From positions 1 through 64,000 of the forward strand of contig JALQPE010000460.1 in assembly GCA_030407315.1 (NCBI GenBank): a stretch of 64,000 nucleotides of DNA. Reading direction: 5' to 3'. Source of the stretch: Asparagopsis taxiformis. Lineage: Eukaryota; Rhodophyta; Florideophyceae; Bonnemaisoniales; Bonnemaisoniaceae. Shown here piece by piece: positions 30,699 through 41,473 of this stretch. The notes below the pieces were generated by a model. That model was not told the DNA's origin and ran no database searches. It worked only from the letters and a program-made list of their open reading frames with translations. The position numbers and the translations under genes are program-made. The stretch's first letter is position 1; each line of letters starts with the position of its first letter.

Positions 30699-33600
30699 TC
30701 ATTTGCTTTGATCAAGTTGTCTGATGGCTTCTTTGGCGGTCTTCGTCCTATGTTTTGATAGGAATGTCTTCAATATTTCAGGAACGTCTTGATGTATGTT
30801 CTGTAGTGGCTCCCATGTGTGATCTTTTTGATCAGGTAGTCGATCCCATTCAACATAAATGTAGAATCTTCCCATTCTCTTCCTCACGTCCTTGAGATGT
30901 TTTATGTCCTCATATTCTGCCTCTGTATGTGACGCATGTCGTATGAGGTCTGGTGATGCATCAACACCATCCATCTCATTTCTGTATAGCATGAGCCTTA
31001 CAGCGTGTACTCGCTGTGTTTTGTTATCGATGAGGCTTGTTACTTCATATACCCAATCGCTAATTATTTTGGTGATCCTTTGTGGTCCTTGCCATTTGAA
31101 AGATAGCTTATGACCTTTCTTCTGTGCTCGATGCACTAAAACAAAGTCTCCAGTAGTAAATGTGGGTGTAACAAGTTTCGTTTGCTTGTTATGTTCTATG
31201 ATATGCCGTTCCCTGTTTCCTCTGACAAGTTTTTCCACATCTTGGTGCATCTTGTCGATACATCTTTGCAGCTCGTCAATGTTGACAACTTGTCTGCAGC
31301 GAGTGTATGTCATTCCGTCTCCTGTATCTTTTATATAACCAATTGTTCCTCTGTTTGGTTTTGTCCCTGTCATGACTTCCAGAGGGGATCTGTATGTTCC
31401 GTCCTCTCTTCTTCCGAGTCTTTGCAGTGGAGATTCGTTCATGACACGTTGTATGATGTGTACAATCGTCGGCCAGTCTTGAGGTGCGAGACGTAATTCG
31501 GAAAGCAGTGCAGATGCTGCTCGTAATACTTCTTTGCAACATCTCTCCACAGAACCGTTACTCCATGGGGAGTATGCAGTAGTGAAATGATGCTTGATAC
31601 GATATTCTCTGGTCAAATGTCGTATGACCTTGTTCTTGAAGTGGGAACCTCTGTCGGATACAAATACATCCATCGTTGAGAATGTCTTTATCCACGACAG
31701 GGTTTGTTCAGCAACGTGTTCAGCCTCAGCTACTTTTGCAGGGCAAAGCCAGACGTAGCTTGATAGATTGTCCTTCAATATTAAAATGTACTTCAATTCA
31801 TCTATTCCTCTTCCCATGTAGAGGTAGTCAAAGTGCAGGACGTGATTCGGTATTTTTGCCAGTATGCTATGTCCTAGTGGTCTGGGAACTCTTTCACCGT
31901 TTCTTGATAGGATGCAATGTACACAGTTTTGTACAAATACCTTGGTGTCATTGGTCATGTTATTCCAAAAGTACTGTTCTTTGAGTGTGCTCTCGGTGGC
32001 AGCAGCACCTCTGTGACCTCCAGTACCGCAGTGTGAAATGACAAGTAGTTTCATCTGCAATTCAATGTCATCGTCAGGAATCCATAATTTCTTTCTTATA
32101 TTCATCATTCCATCGTTGTCTGCGTGAACATGTTGTGGTGCATGTTCTTTGTGGTGTATTTGTGATTTACGAATAGTTGAGATGTCAGGCCAGGTGAATG
32201 TTTCCTTGAATGGTGATTCCACAATGTCCATGCTTTTCAATGTTTCTCGTATGGAGCGTATTGCGGAAGTGCGCTTCTTCCTGTATCCAACAAGCCATCT
32301 AGTCATGATGTCTGCCATGACGTTTTCGTTTCCTGCTATGTGCTCGATGGTGTATTGAAATCTTGACAGATAGAGTGCCCATCTTTGAACCTTATTGACA
32401 ATGTGTCTGCCAATTGTCGGCTCTATTGATAGCGGATTGAATATGAATAAGAGGTTTCGGTGGTCTGTGTAGATGTGTGTGTCATGTTGTCCAACCAATA
32501 GATAGTCGAGTTTTTTGAAGACTTGGTAAACTGCAAATCCTTCCTTTTCGAAAGTGGTCCAATGCAGTTCGTTGTTCCTGAAAGCTGAGCTGATGAATGC
32601 GAGTGGTTGGTGTCGTTGCGACATGGTGGGTTTTTGAAGTTCGTCTGCGTCACATTGTGTGACAACAGCAGCCCAGTGAGTATCAGACGCGTCCGTGTAT
32701 ATGCACGTCTGTTTGTTTGGATGAGGATGAGCAAGTTTGACTGAGTCGCGAAGACTGTTATGTAATGAAGTGAATGCGTTCACGTGTATGCGGCCCCATG
32801 ACAGTCTAGCGAGAGGTATGCTTGCAATAGACTTTCGGGTGCGCTTACCAGCTAATTTGTATGCATCTTCGATAATTTGTTTGAGTGGTTCTATCCGGTT
32901 AGCAAAGTCCGGTATAGAATAGGACATCCATTGTAAGCAGTGGATGAACTGTGATAGTTCTCCAGCGTTCTCCGGTGTAGTGATGTTCTGTAGTCCATTC
33001 AAGTTCTTTGGATCAAACTGAACTCCTGCGGCGTCGATTATTCTTCCACACCATTTGATAGATGTGCTGTATAGCTCGCATTTTGTGGCAGAAACTTTAA
33101 GGTTTCGTTGACGGCATATTTGTAGAAATTCTCGTAGTGTCTCGAGTAGGCCATGTTCCGTGCTATGATGTAAGATAAAATCGTCTTGCCAGGCTTTGAC
33201 ATTATTTCTTAGTGATGCAAAGCATGGTTCAACTCTTGATTGAAAGTTGGAAGCGGAGTTTTTTGCGCCTTGTGGTGAGCGAGTTGGAGCAAATATACCT
33301 TCGTGGGTAGTGAAGCTTAGTACGTCCATGCTTCCTTCATCGAGGGGTAATTGCCAATATCCCGAGCAGAAGTCAATCGAGGCAAAATGTTTGCTACCTG
33401 CAAAGTCGGCGCACTCGCTGTCGATATGTGGCATGGGCCATCCGACTGCCAGAGTGGCAGCATTGACAGGTCTATAGTCGAATGCGATGCGATATTTCTT
33501 CGACTTTGGTTTTAGTACCAGTAGTGGTGCAGCAGCCCATGTGGCGTTGTAGTTAGGCTTGATAAATCCGTAGCTCTGTGCACGATTCAGGAAGGCAGTG

Positions 33601-33806
33601 AGGTATTTCCGTTGTTCAGGACTGTATCTCCTAGTTCGTGTGAGAATTGGTGTGGCATCTGAGGTGATCTGCACCTTCATTGGTTCCACGTCTGCTGGTG
33701 GGTCGTTTCCTAGTCTGATCCTGAATACATCTCTATACTCGCGCAGCGTTTCCCGCATGTGCTTATTGCCTGTATGAGAAAGACCGTTGTCACTTGACTT
33801 TATCAC
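30699..33806 (-). CDS. Element D pol polyprotein (RT, RNase H, integrase, chromodomain)
   Basis: This entry is a 1,035-residue open frame; 33806 is a GTG and the frame is open about 70 nt further upstream, overlapping the end of gag, with no ATG before residue 17. RT blocks are YRIAFDYRPVNAATL, FASIDFCSGYWQLPL (about 142-155) and AWQDDFILH (205-213), where WQDD stands at the YxDD site. RNase H has YTDASDTHW (370-378) and YTDHRNLLFIF. The integrase finger uses H592, H598, C628 and C631. The core is D660, D718 and E754 (D-57-D-35-E). WQGPQRITK (about 905) is the GPF/Y module. A chromodomain closes the protein (about 962-1016, FYIYVEWDRLP...HTWEPLQNI). It is translated as a fusion or by frameshift from gag, which is one frame away. 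Confidence 0.92.
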   Translation of the reverse strand: MIKSSDNGLSHTGNKHMRETLREYRDVFRIRLGNDPPADVEPMKVQITSDATPILTRTRRYSPEQRKYLTAFLNRAQSYGFIKPNYNATWAAAPLLVLKPKSKKYRIAFDYRPVNAATLAVGWPMPHIDSECADFAGSKHFASIDFCSGYWQLPLDEGSMDVLSFTTHEGIFAPTRSPQGAKNSASNFQSRVEPCFASLRNNVKAWQDDFILHHSTEHGLLETLREFLQICRQRNLKVSATKCELYSTSIKWCGRIIDAAGVQFDPKNLNGLQNITTPENAGELSQFIHCLQWMSYSIPDFANRIEPLKQIIEDAYKLAGKRTRKSIASIPLARLSWGRIHVNAFTSLHNSLRDSVKLAHPHPNKQTCIYTDASDTHWAAVVTQCDADELQKPTMSQRHQPLAFISSAFRNNELHWTTFEKEGFAVYQVFKKLDYLLVGQHDTHIYTDHRNLLFIFNPLSIEPTIGRHIVNKVQRWALYLSRFQYTIEHIAGNENVMADIMTRWLVGYRKKRTSAIRSIRETLKSMDIVESPFKETFTWPDISTIRKSQIHHKEHAPQHVHADNDGMMNIRKKLWIPDDDIELQMKLLVISHCGTGGHRGAAATESTLKEQYFWNNMTNDTKVFVQNCVHCILSRNGERVPRPLGHSILAKIPNHVLHFDYLYMGRGIDELKYILILKDNLSSYVWLCPAKVAEAEHVAEQTLSWIKTFSTMDVFVSDRGSHFKNKVIRHLTREYRIKHHFTTAYSPWSNGSVERCCKEVLRAASALLSELRLAPQDWPTIVHIIQRVMNESPLQRLGRREDGTYRSPLEVMTGTKPNRGTIGYIKDTGDGMTYTRCRQVVNIDELQRCIDKMHQDVEKLVRGNRERHIIEHNKQTKLVTPTFTTGDFVLVHRAQKKGHKLSFKWQGPQRITKIISDWVYEVTSLIDNKTQRVHAVRLMLYRNEMDGVDASPDLIRHASHTEAEYEDIKHLKDVRKRMGRFYIYVEWDRLPDQKDHTWEPLQNIHQDVPEILKTFLSKHRTKTAKEAIRQLDQSK

Positions 33807-33853
33807 CAGTTTTCCAGTGCCATTTTGATATCCTCTTCCTTGTCTTGCCCAAG

Positions 33854-35392
33854 TTAGAGGTATATGGAGTTATCAATCTCACTTTCATCCGTTGTCCCTC
33901 TGTCGCAATGATATACGCCATTTTCGGACAGGAGTCTTGCAATGCTTCCACTAACATGGTTGTCATCAGGATGCAATTCATTCGCATCTACCGATCCATT
34001 GTATTTGTCGCACGCTGCTGCCAGGGCTTTCTTGGCGTCCAGGCCGAGTGCCGCCAGTAGTCCTCTGCTCAGCAGTGGATCGCTTGCATTTTGTGTTGAG
34101 ACATACCAAGTGACATTTCGAATGGTGAGTGTTGTCGCGTGTCTGACGATTATCTGAATGTCCAATGTGACCATGTTGTCGCATTCGACAAATACGTTTT
34201 GCCCATTGGAGTCTTCCTTGACTGCCATTTCGAATTTGCGTGGCACGTCTAGTCGCTGTATCTGCATATTTGCATTTCCGGAGCGGAGAATGTGGAAGAG
34301 ATCAGGTGGCATTAGATTGATACAGCTGCCGATGTCCGCGCAGGTTGGTCTGCGCTCAATTCCTGCAAACACTGTGTCAATCATTGAATTGTCTTCTGCC
34401 TGTATTCCTCTGACATGTCTAGTCAAGTTTCCTTCCGATGTCGCGTTTGAGCTTTCTCGATTCTTGCACTCTTCTTTCCATTTACGGATGATTCCGGGTT
34501 TTTCTTCCTTTGGTGTCATCTTGCAGTCTCGTAGATAGTGTTTCATGGAACATTTCTTATTCAAACATGCTGGAAGTTCGTTCATATTCTTCCCATTCAT
34601 GCTGCTTCCGTGAGATTTGTAATCGCGGTTGAAGTTGTTTTTTCTATGGTTCCTTCTGGAGTTACTGTTCCTCCTTTGTGATCGGCTAGACGACTGGTGG
34701 TGTTTTTGGTTGGCGTTTGTTTCGGAATTCGAAATTCGTTCGCTCATTTCTTGTATGCTTTCTGCCTTCTTGGATGCATATTCCAGAAACTCCTTCCAAT
34801 TCTCGCGCAGTTCTTCGTTGTATGTGAATGCGTCGGTCACGTATTCGCGCAGAGTCCGGGGATGAAAGCGCTGAGTGATGAGTTTGATAGCCATTTCTGT
34901 GTTTTTCTCACGAAAATCCTTATATCCTATCTCCTCCATCTTGTCTTCGAAGTCGGCAGCTAGTTGATACACTCTGCATCCGGCATCATCAATTGTCGTG
35001 TCCATTTTTAGGCTTGACACTGCATGATTGATCCTCCTTGAGCAAATCTTCTCTTCGCTTCTTGGACCAGCAATCTTCTGTATGCACTGCTTAATATGAT
35101 CCCCAGTGATTCTTCTGAGATCCACATTTGGTGCTATGTCGTCGAAGTATCCAAATCCGTGCATGGACTTTAGAAGTCTCGGACAGAGTGATAATCGCAT
35201 GGAAACTGGTTGTATTGATTGTCCATCTCTTTCTCTCAATGCGATTTCTAGTTCATATTGGTGCCTTTCCCTGAGAAATCTGACAGCGTTGGCTGGGTCG
35301 ATTTTCTCTAGTTTTGGATGCGCAATGGGCTCAAATATTAGAGGAGCCCGGTTGTTTGTGGATTTGTTCCTGCTTCTTGTAGCTTCAGCCAT
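33854..35392 (-). CDS. Element D gag-protease
   Basis: ATG at 35392 (MAEATRSRNKS), 512 residues to TAA. The N-terminal half is a helical, charged gag. A basic Arg/Asn/Ser linker precedes a zinc-knuckle-like CLNKKCSMKHYLRDC (CX4CX3HX4C, spacing different from the usual CX2CX4HX4C). The C-terminal part holds a retropepsin-like segment with CADIGSCINLM (D-I-G in place of D-S/T-G) and, about 120 residues later, DPLLSRGLLAALG. Protease placement in the gag frame with RT in the next frame is typical of some Ty3/gypsy groups. The leader between the 5' LTR and the ATG is about 240 bp. Confidence 0.9.
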   Translation of the reverse strand: MAEATRSRNKSTNNRAPLIFEPIAHPKLEKIDPANAVRFLRERHQYELEIALRERDGQSIQPVSMRLSLCPRLLKSMHGFGYFDDIAPNVDLRRITGDHIKQCIQKIAGPRSEEKICSRRINHAVSSLKMDTTIDDAGCRVYQLAADFEDKMEEIGYKDFREKNTEMAIKLITQRFHPRTLREYVTDAFTYNEELRENWKEFLEYASKKAESIQEMSERISNSETNANQKHHQSSSRSQRRNSNSRRNHRKNNFNRDYKSHGSSMNGKNMNELPACLNKKCSMKHYLRDCKMTPKEEKPGIIRKWKEECKNRESSNATSEGNLTRHVRGIQAEDNSMIDTVFAGIERRPTCADIGSCINLMPPDLFHILRSGNANMQIQRLDVPRKFEMAVKEDSNGQNVFVECDNMVTLDIQIIVRHATTLTIRNVTWYVSTQNASDPLLSRGLLAALGLDAKKALAAACDKYNGSVDANELHPDDNHVSGSIARLLSENGVYHCDRGTTDESEIDNSIYL

Positions 35393-35635
35393 TTTTGGCG
35401 TGATCGGAGGTGGCTCCGTTTTTCCTGTATGCTGCCGTGACAGATCAGTGTGTCTGTTCGAAATCCTTCCTTTTGGTGATTGTCGGAGGATGTTGATGCC
35501 TTATCCTCAACAGTGTTCTGTTGTCTGGTACGGTTTTTGTCTTGAAAGAAACGTCAGATTGGTGATGTCAAACTGAACAGTTCAACAAGTGTTAAGGGTC
35601 AAATGTTGAGAAGTTCCAGTCAACAGATATATATC

Positions 35636-36000
35636 TGTAACAAATCTTTGTTCCTCTCTTCGCAATATCCTGTGAACTTTCTTGACAATGTTCGATACAC
35701 TGTAGAGTTAGTTTAATGTTTGCCTATGACCAGAGTTCTTGATCCTGGTCAAAGTTGATCATTTCAGATGATGATCTGATATTGTCTCCTCTGATGATGG
35801 CTCTCTCTATTAGAGGGCATTTCATCTCCACTTAAATGTTGTTTGTGGAGTCAATGTTGATTGTTATCAACATTATCTATCCGTTTGTGCTATGTCTGAA
35901 GTATTCTATCTAATTATTTCAACGGTAGTTCAAGTTGTCTGTTATTTGCATTCTGCAAATATTTTGTAGCTTGTATTGCTTCAAGCCACAAATGGCTACA
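35636..36000 (-). repeat. 5' LTR of element D
   Basis: 365 bp, TGTA...TACA. It differs from the 3' LTR of the same element at two positions (plus-strand A at 35676 and C at 35890). At both positions it agrees with the 5' LTR of element C. It is followed outside by AACA, the target duplication. Confidence 0.95.
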
Positions 36001-36004
36001 AACA

Positions 36005-37486
36005 CCATGCTATTGATTCAATCCTTCTCATTCCATTTATAAAAAGGGAGTCATCTTTAATTTCATGTCGTCCGTAAACGTGATGATATTCTCCACTCCA
36101 ATGAAGATGCTGCCCAATCTGAACAAAGTGGCCATCATAATGATGAATTGGGGAAATGGAATTGCATCAACGCATAATGAAAGCGCCCCCGTTGCATGCG
36201 CTTTGCTGTCATAGTATCAAAGCCAAGGGGTATCCCACCTGTGTGAACAATGGAGAGTGGAATACAAGTCGCATGCAAGGGAATCCACAATGACAATGGG
36301 TAGCCTTGGGAGAATTACCGACTAATGACACCGAAAGAATAGGCATCCACAGGGACAGAGAGGGTGCAGTAAGATTTCTCACCAGCGAAGTAGGCGACGA
36401 AAGTTGATACGATCGACCAAATTGTTTGAGAAATGAGCATGCGAACTGGAATTGAACTAATGAGCAGTGGGATAGGATTGGTTGGGTGCGGCGGCTCAGG
36501 CCGGCCGGAGCCAAGAATTCCGGTGCGCGCAGAGTAGGTTAGCGCGGAGGGAATTCCGTCATATGTAAGGGTTGGATAGGATCATGAGGAGATTACAGGC
36601 ATGGTAGACAACGAGGGTGCCTGTAACGGTGAAGTAGTACCAGAAAAGGAGAAGAGATACAAATCCTGCATACGCGTAATTGACGCTGTTGTGAGTGCCA
36701 TGAGGCAGTTCGAGCGACATTGGAGCAGCAGCAGTGTGATCGACAATTGGATAACTGGTCATAAATTCAAAGAATCCCATTGACTGTTGACCGTGATATA
36801 AAAATGTTCACCGGCAGATAAATAGCCGAACTCGCGCCAAATTTGCAATCGATGCCCTTTGCCTCTCAACGCCAACTTTCGTTGATTGGCGCCCACCGCA
36901 CCTATAACGACGCAAAACGCAACTGCGCCCGAGAGAACATCGAAGACGACGATGCGGAAGCCTACCTGCTGTAAGGCAGTCCCGGACTCCCACAAGTCGC
37001 AACGCGAGATTGACCGCGCGTTGAAAACACGTCACGAAGAGAGATGCGCCTGCAAACGGCTTGTCGAACGCATTCCAGACAATGCGACATGAGCGAGGCC
37101 TGGTTAATTGGCGTCATAGCCATGGCAGTGCGTCTCTTTGAAGATTTGGCAAGCATATCTAGTTTGCATACGCCTTACACGTGACACTGCAGTCGAATAT
37201 CGCCATCAGCAGTTCCATACGCGTGTCCTCGAAGAAACTGCTGAACAAATCGCTCTGCGCCGATACGTCCGGCTGAGATGACCTGAATTGAACGCATCTT
37301 TTCGTGTGTGCGTCATGACATGAAGGAATTGTGCGGGACGAATTCGAATCGAAGGTTGTTTGGTAGATGGTTGATAGTTAGTGCTTGGCAGTTTTCTGCC
37401 CGTGAATGATCATCCGCGGTGCAGTGTAAGAAATATTCATCATCTTCTATTTTCCAGATTTCAAGCTTCCAAATCATCCGATGTGG
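36005..37486 (-). pseudogene. Fragments of an unassigned multi-pass membrane protein
   Basis: Minus-strand frames in several phases are hydrophobic and protein-like: FRIVVFDVLSGAVAFCVVIG, then SYPIVDHTAAAPMSLELPHG and YAYAGFVSLLLFWYYFTVTG (36780-36559), and near 36480-36220 MLISQTIWSIVSTFVAYFAG and IPLHATCIPLSIVHTGGIPL. The alternating helices suggest a transporter or other polytopic protein broken by several frame changes. I cannot place it in a family with confidence. 37157-37486 has no feature I can support. Confidence 0.4.
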
Positions 37487-38104
37487 TTACGTCGGGATGA
37501 AACAAATTGCAGCTTGAAGCAGGGGAGCGTTCTCGTCTACTCCTTCGAACATGTGTTTCGACACAATCGGAACTCCATTACATCGGGCTGCTCCATAACA
37601 CAGAAGTGGTAACCGTGACACCGTGTGCGACCGTGATCGATAAACGATCGATACCAAACACATAACACCTGAATGCTCACTCGGTAACGTCATCAACAAT
37701 ATGCTGTCAATGGAGTAAAACATGGCGCATTGCAGACGAGTCCAATCCGACGAATGTTGTTGAACTAGCTTACGCGTCCCGCAAAAAATGTAGTTATGAG
37801 TTCTCAGCTCGACGGCGTCTAGAACTTTGGTGCTGCGTGAGCGCACAGATAAGTTTGCAGCATTTGCCGATCGACCCGTTTCAACCGACGTCGCGTAGAC
37901 ACTGTTCGTGTCGAAGTTGGAACTATTGTTTGAGAACGGCTACCAGTCGTATGTGATAAACGCTGCGCATTGGCGGGATATATCAAATCAGGACATCGAC
38001 TGGGAAAAGCGTCGCGATGAAAATGACTGTAAAATGGATTTAGAACGATAAAGGCGCTGTTTCATCACGCGGCATCCGCGGCGTCGCACTCGCTGGCGGC
38101 AATT
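37487..38104. other. No assigned gene; one coding-like stretch
   Basis: A plus-strand frame ending at about 38051 reads LFVSKLELLFENGYQSYVIN and AAHWRDISNQDIDWEKRRDE before a stop. It is protein-like but unrecognised, and stops lie just upstream. The minus-strand 37487-37846 frame is probably a shadow. Confidence 0.3.
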
Positions 38105-38560
38105 GTGGTACGCGGCAAGCAATGTGCTGCGTTGATGTCACACGGGCACATCATCAGCGGATGCAGCGGCGCTGGAGACGCAGCTGGTGAAGCGCATCCG
38201 TTTCAACGGCCGGTGACGGTAGTATCGTACATGCGCGAGTGTCTAACACATCCGCAGCACGGCTACTGCACGACACGACCGACGATCTTCGGGGCATACT
38301 GGGACTTTATAACAGCGCCACCAATCTCGCCTGTATTCGGAGAACTGATCGGGGTATGGATCGCACACCAGATGCGGCAACAAGACGCGTGACCGTTCCG
38401 TCTCGCAGAGCTGGGACCTGGCGACGGGTGATTAATGTCCGACGTTGTTCACACATTAGCGTGTCTCTCCGCACGACCGGTCGGCATCTCGTTATCCGAA
38501 GCGAGCGCGTCGCTGCGTGAACCACAAACGCAAGTGCTTGAGGTTCACGACCTGTCAATG
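38105..38560 (+). pseudogene. NDUFAF7: NDUFAF7/MidA-type methyltransferase relic (N-terminal part)
   Basis: The plus-strand frame 38105-38392 contains FQRPVTVVSYMRECLTHPQH, GYCTTRPTIFGAYWDFITAP and ISPVFGELIGVWIAHQMRQ. These match the N-terminal blocks of the mitochondrial SAM-dependent arginine methyltransferase needed for complex I assembly (family DUF185). After a frame change, FRLAELGPGDG (the SAM-binding ELGPGxG motif) is followed by TGA, then LMSDVVHTLACL and ISLSEASASLREPQ continue in frame. Similarity then stops where the chromovirus begins. The gene is truncated, frameshifted and has a nonsense codon. Confidence 0.75.
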
Positions 38561-38566
38561 AAGTAG

Positions 38567-39279
38567 CTAGTTGTTGGCGCGCACCGGGACTGATATTTCA
38601 TAGCGGATATGCTCAGGGAGTGCCTGAACAACGATTTTTGGGATCTGTTTCTTTCGCTTGCGAAAAAAACGCTGAATGTAATTGAAGGGAATATGTTCTG
38701 GGGGCTCCCAGGTGTCGTCTTTCGCGTTATATCCCTCCCATCTTACGCGGAACTTATTTTCAGCTGCATGATATCGGACTAAGTGCCTTATGGTATACTC
38801 CCTTTCCGCATCCTCCTCCCGTGCTTCTTCGTGAGGAGATTTGTCGTTCCCTTCCATACATGGTGAACGCGAGGGGTTGTTTTGTTTAGAGCGGGGGCAA
38901 TAATTGTGTCGGACGGAGGGGACTGAACGACATCTTGATTATCATCTTGAGTAATATTTGTGGTGGGTTGGGGCTGCCTGAGTGAGCTTTGAAGCGATTG
39001 TGGGGCTGACACCACATGATCCAAGGAAACAGCATCTTCCAACCCCTCGTCAGTTAGGATGACGATTGTGTGCGAACTGCGCTTTAGAACCTTGAACGGG
39101 CCGGAAACTGGGCTACTTATGTTTGACACCATCAACTGCAGTCTCACGGCGTAAATAAACGTAGTGACCAGATTCAATATCCTCTGTAGGTGGCCGTATT
39201 CTCCTGTCAAAATCGGCCTTGTAACGACTTTGTGCCTTCTGTATCTTCTTGCTTGACTTCTCTATTAAGTTTCGCAGAC
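38567..39279 (-). pseudogene. Element B integrase C-terminus and chromodomain
   Basis: The frame from 39279 carries LIEKSSKKIQKAQSRYKADF and GHYVYLRRETAVDG, the segment after the integrase core, to a TAG. A second frame gives SGPFKVLKRSSHTIVILTDE (GPF/Y-type module). A third frame (ending 38567) holds a chromodomain, YTIRHLVRYHAAENKFRVRW then EGYNAKDDTWEPPEHI. In chromoviruses this reader steers integration to marked nucleosomes. The frame changes near 39115 and 38850 mean this copy cannot make the full protein. Confidence 0.85.
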
Positions 39280-39644
39280 TGTAGCCATTTGTGGCTTGAA
39301 GCAATACAAGCTACAAAATATTTGCAGAATGCAAATAACAGACAACTTGAACTACCGTTGAAATAATTAGATAGAATACTTCAGACATAGCACAAACGGA
39401 TAGATAATGTTGATAACAATCAACATTGACTCCACAAACAACATTTAAGTGGAGATGAAATGCCCTCTAATAGAGAGAGCCATCATCAGAGGAGACAATA
39501 TCAGATCATCATCTGAAATGATCAACTTTGACCAGGATCAAGAACTCTGGTCATAGGCAAACATTAAACTAACTCTACAGTGTATCGAACATTGTCAAGA
39601 AAGTTCACAGGATATTGCGAAGAGAGGAACAAAGATTTGTTACA
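39280..39644 (+). repeat. 5' LTR of element C
   Basis: 365 bp from TGTAGCCATTTGTGG to GATTTGTTACA. The internal region follows with GATATATATCTGTTG. It carries G at 39390 and T at 39604, the variants also present in the 5' LTR of D. Confidence 0.95.
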
Positions 39645-39887
39645 GATATATATCTGTTGACTGGAACTTCTCAACATTTGACCCTTAACACTTGTTGAAC
39701 TGTTCAGTTTGACATCACCAATCTGACGTTTCTTTCAAGACAAAAACCGTACCAGACAACAGAACACTGTTGAGGATAAGGCATCAACATCCTCCGACAA
39801 TCACCAAAAGGAAGGATTTCGAACAGACACACTGATCTGTCACGGCAGCATACAGGAAAAACGGAGCCACCTCCGATCACGCCAAAA

Positions 39888-41426
39888 ATGGCTGAAGCTA
39901 CAAGAAGCAGGAACAAATCCACAAACAACCGGGCTCCTCTAATATTTGAGCCCATTGCGCATCCAAAACTAGAGAAAATCGACCCAGCCAACGCTGTCAG
40001 ATTTCTCAGGGAAAGGCACCAATATGAACTAGAAATCGCATTGAGAGAAAGAGATGGACAATCAATACAACCAGTTTCCATGCGATTATCACTCTGTCCG
40101 AGACTTCTAAAGTCCATGCACGGATTTGGATACTTCGACGACATAGCACCAAATGTGGATCTCAGAAGAATCACTGGGGATCATATTAAGCAGTGCATAC
40201 AGAAGATTGCTGGTCCAAGAAGCGAAGAGAAGATTTGCTCAAGGAGGATCAATCATGCAGTGTCAAGCCTAAAAATGGACACGACAATTGATGATGCCGG
40301 ATGCAGAGTGTATCAACTAGCTGCCGACTTCGAAGACAAGATGGAGGAGATAGGATATAAGGATTTTCGTGAGAAAAACACAGAAATGGCTATCAAACTC
40401 ATCACTCAGCGCTTTCATCCCCGGACTCTGCGCGAATACGTGACCGACGCATTCACATACAACGAAGAACTGCGCGAGAATTGGAAGGAGTTTCTGGAAT
40501 ATGCATCCAAGAAGGCAGAAAGCATACAAGAAATGAGCGAACGAATTTCGAATTCCGAAACAAACGCCAACCAAAAACACCACCAGTCGTCTAGCCGATC
40601 ACAAAGGAGGAACAGTAACTCCAGAAGGAACCATAGAAAAAACAACTTCAACCGCGATTACAAATCTCACGGAAGCAGCATGAATGGGAAGAATATGAAC
40701 GAACTTCCAGCATGTTTGAATAAGAAATGTTCCATGAAACACTATCTACGAGACTGCAAGATGACACCAAAGGAAGAAAAACCCGGAATCATCCGTAAAT
40801 GGAAAGAAGAGTGCAAGAATCGAGAAAGCTCAAACGCGACATCGGAAGGAAACTTGACTAGACATGTCAGAGGAATACAGGCAGAAGACAATTCAATGAT
40901 TGACACAGTGTTTGCAGGAATTGAGCGCAGACCAACCTGCGCGGACATCGGCAGCTGTATCAATCTAATGCCACCTGATCTCTTCCACATTCTCCGCTCC
41001 GGAAATGCAAATATGCAGATACAGCGACTAGACGTGCCACGCAAATTCGAAATGGCAGTCAAGGAAGACTCCAATGGGCAAAACGTATTTGTCGAATGCG
41101 ACAACATGGTCACATTGGACATTCAGATAATCGTCAGACACGCGACAACACTCACCATTCGAAATGTCACTTGGTATGTCTCAACACAAAATGCAAGCGA
41201 TCCACTGCTGAGCAGAGGACTACTGGCGGCACTCGGCCTGGACGCCAAGAAAGCCCTGGCAGCAGCGTGCGACAAATACAATGGATCGGTAGATGCGAAT
41301 GAATTGCATCCTGATGACAACCATGTTAGTGGAAGCATTGCAAGACTCCTGTCCGAAAATGGCGTATATCATTGCGACAGAGGGACAACGGATGAAAGTG
41401 AGATTGATAACTCCATATACCTCTAA
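39888..41426 (+). CDS. Element C gag-protease
   Basis: 512 residues from the ATG at 39888, identical throughout to the gag-protease of element D: charged helical gag, zinc-knuckle-like CLNKKCSMKHYLRDC, and retropepsin-like CADIGSCINLM with D-I-G at the catalytic triplet. It ends at TAA 41424-41426, inside a stretch where the pol frame is already open. Confidence 0.9.
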   Translation: MAEATRSRNKSTNNRAPLIFEPIAHPKLEKIDPANAVRFLRERHQYELEIALRERDGQSIQPVSMRLSLCPRLLKSMHGFGYFDDIAPNVDLRRITGDHIKQCIQKIAGPRSEEKICSRRINHAVSSLKMDTTIDDAGCRVYQLAADFEDKMEEIGYKDFREKNTEMAIKLITQRFHPRTLREYVTDAFTYNEELRENWKEFLEYASKKAESIQEMSERISNSETNANQKHHQSSSRSQRRNSNSRRNHRKNNFNRDYKSHGSSMNGKNMNELPACLNKKCSMKHYLRDCKMTPKEEKPGIIRKWKEECKNRESSNATSEGNLTRHVRGIQAEDNSMIDTVFAGIERRPTCADIGSCINLMPPDLFHILRSGNANMQIQRLDVPRKFEMAVKEDSNGQNVFVECDNMVTLDIQIIVRHATTLTIRNVTWYVSTQNASDPLLSRGLLAALGLDAKKALAAACDKYNGSVDANELHPDDNHVSGSIARLLSENGVYHCDRGTTDESEIDNSIYL

Positions 41427-41473
41427 CTTGGGCAAGACAAGGAAGAGGATATCAAAATGGCACTGGAAAACTG

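Larger units (their letters stand above)
30301..36000 (-). mobile_element. Intact-looking Ty3/gypsy LTR retrotransposon (element D)
   Basis: 5,700 bp with 365-bp LTRs at both ends (TGTA...TACA termini) and a 4-bp target duplication AACA (30297-30300 and 36001-36004). It encodes a 512-residue gag-protease and a pol of about 1,035 residues, both open. Element C (39280-44979) is the same element in opposite orientation with identical predicted proteins and the same length. Its own LTRs differ at two positions (30341 versus 35676, and 30555 versus 35890). It belongs to the same divergent lineage as the dead element A. Confidence 0.95.

Noticed and set aside
33244..35576. Plus-strand frames inside element D and minus-strand frames inside element C
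   Set aside because: They occur as identical antisense shadows of gag and pol in both copies and show no domain.
37487..37846. 119-codon minus-strand frame
   Set aside because: No motif and no support from neighbouring frames; probably a chance frame.
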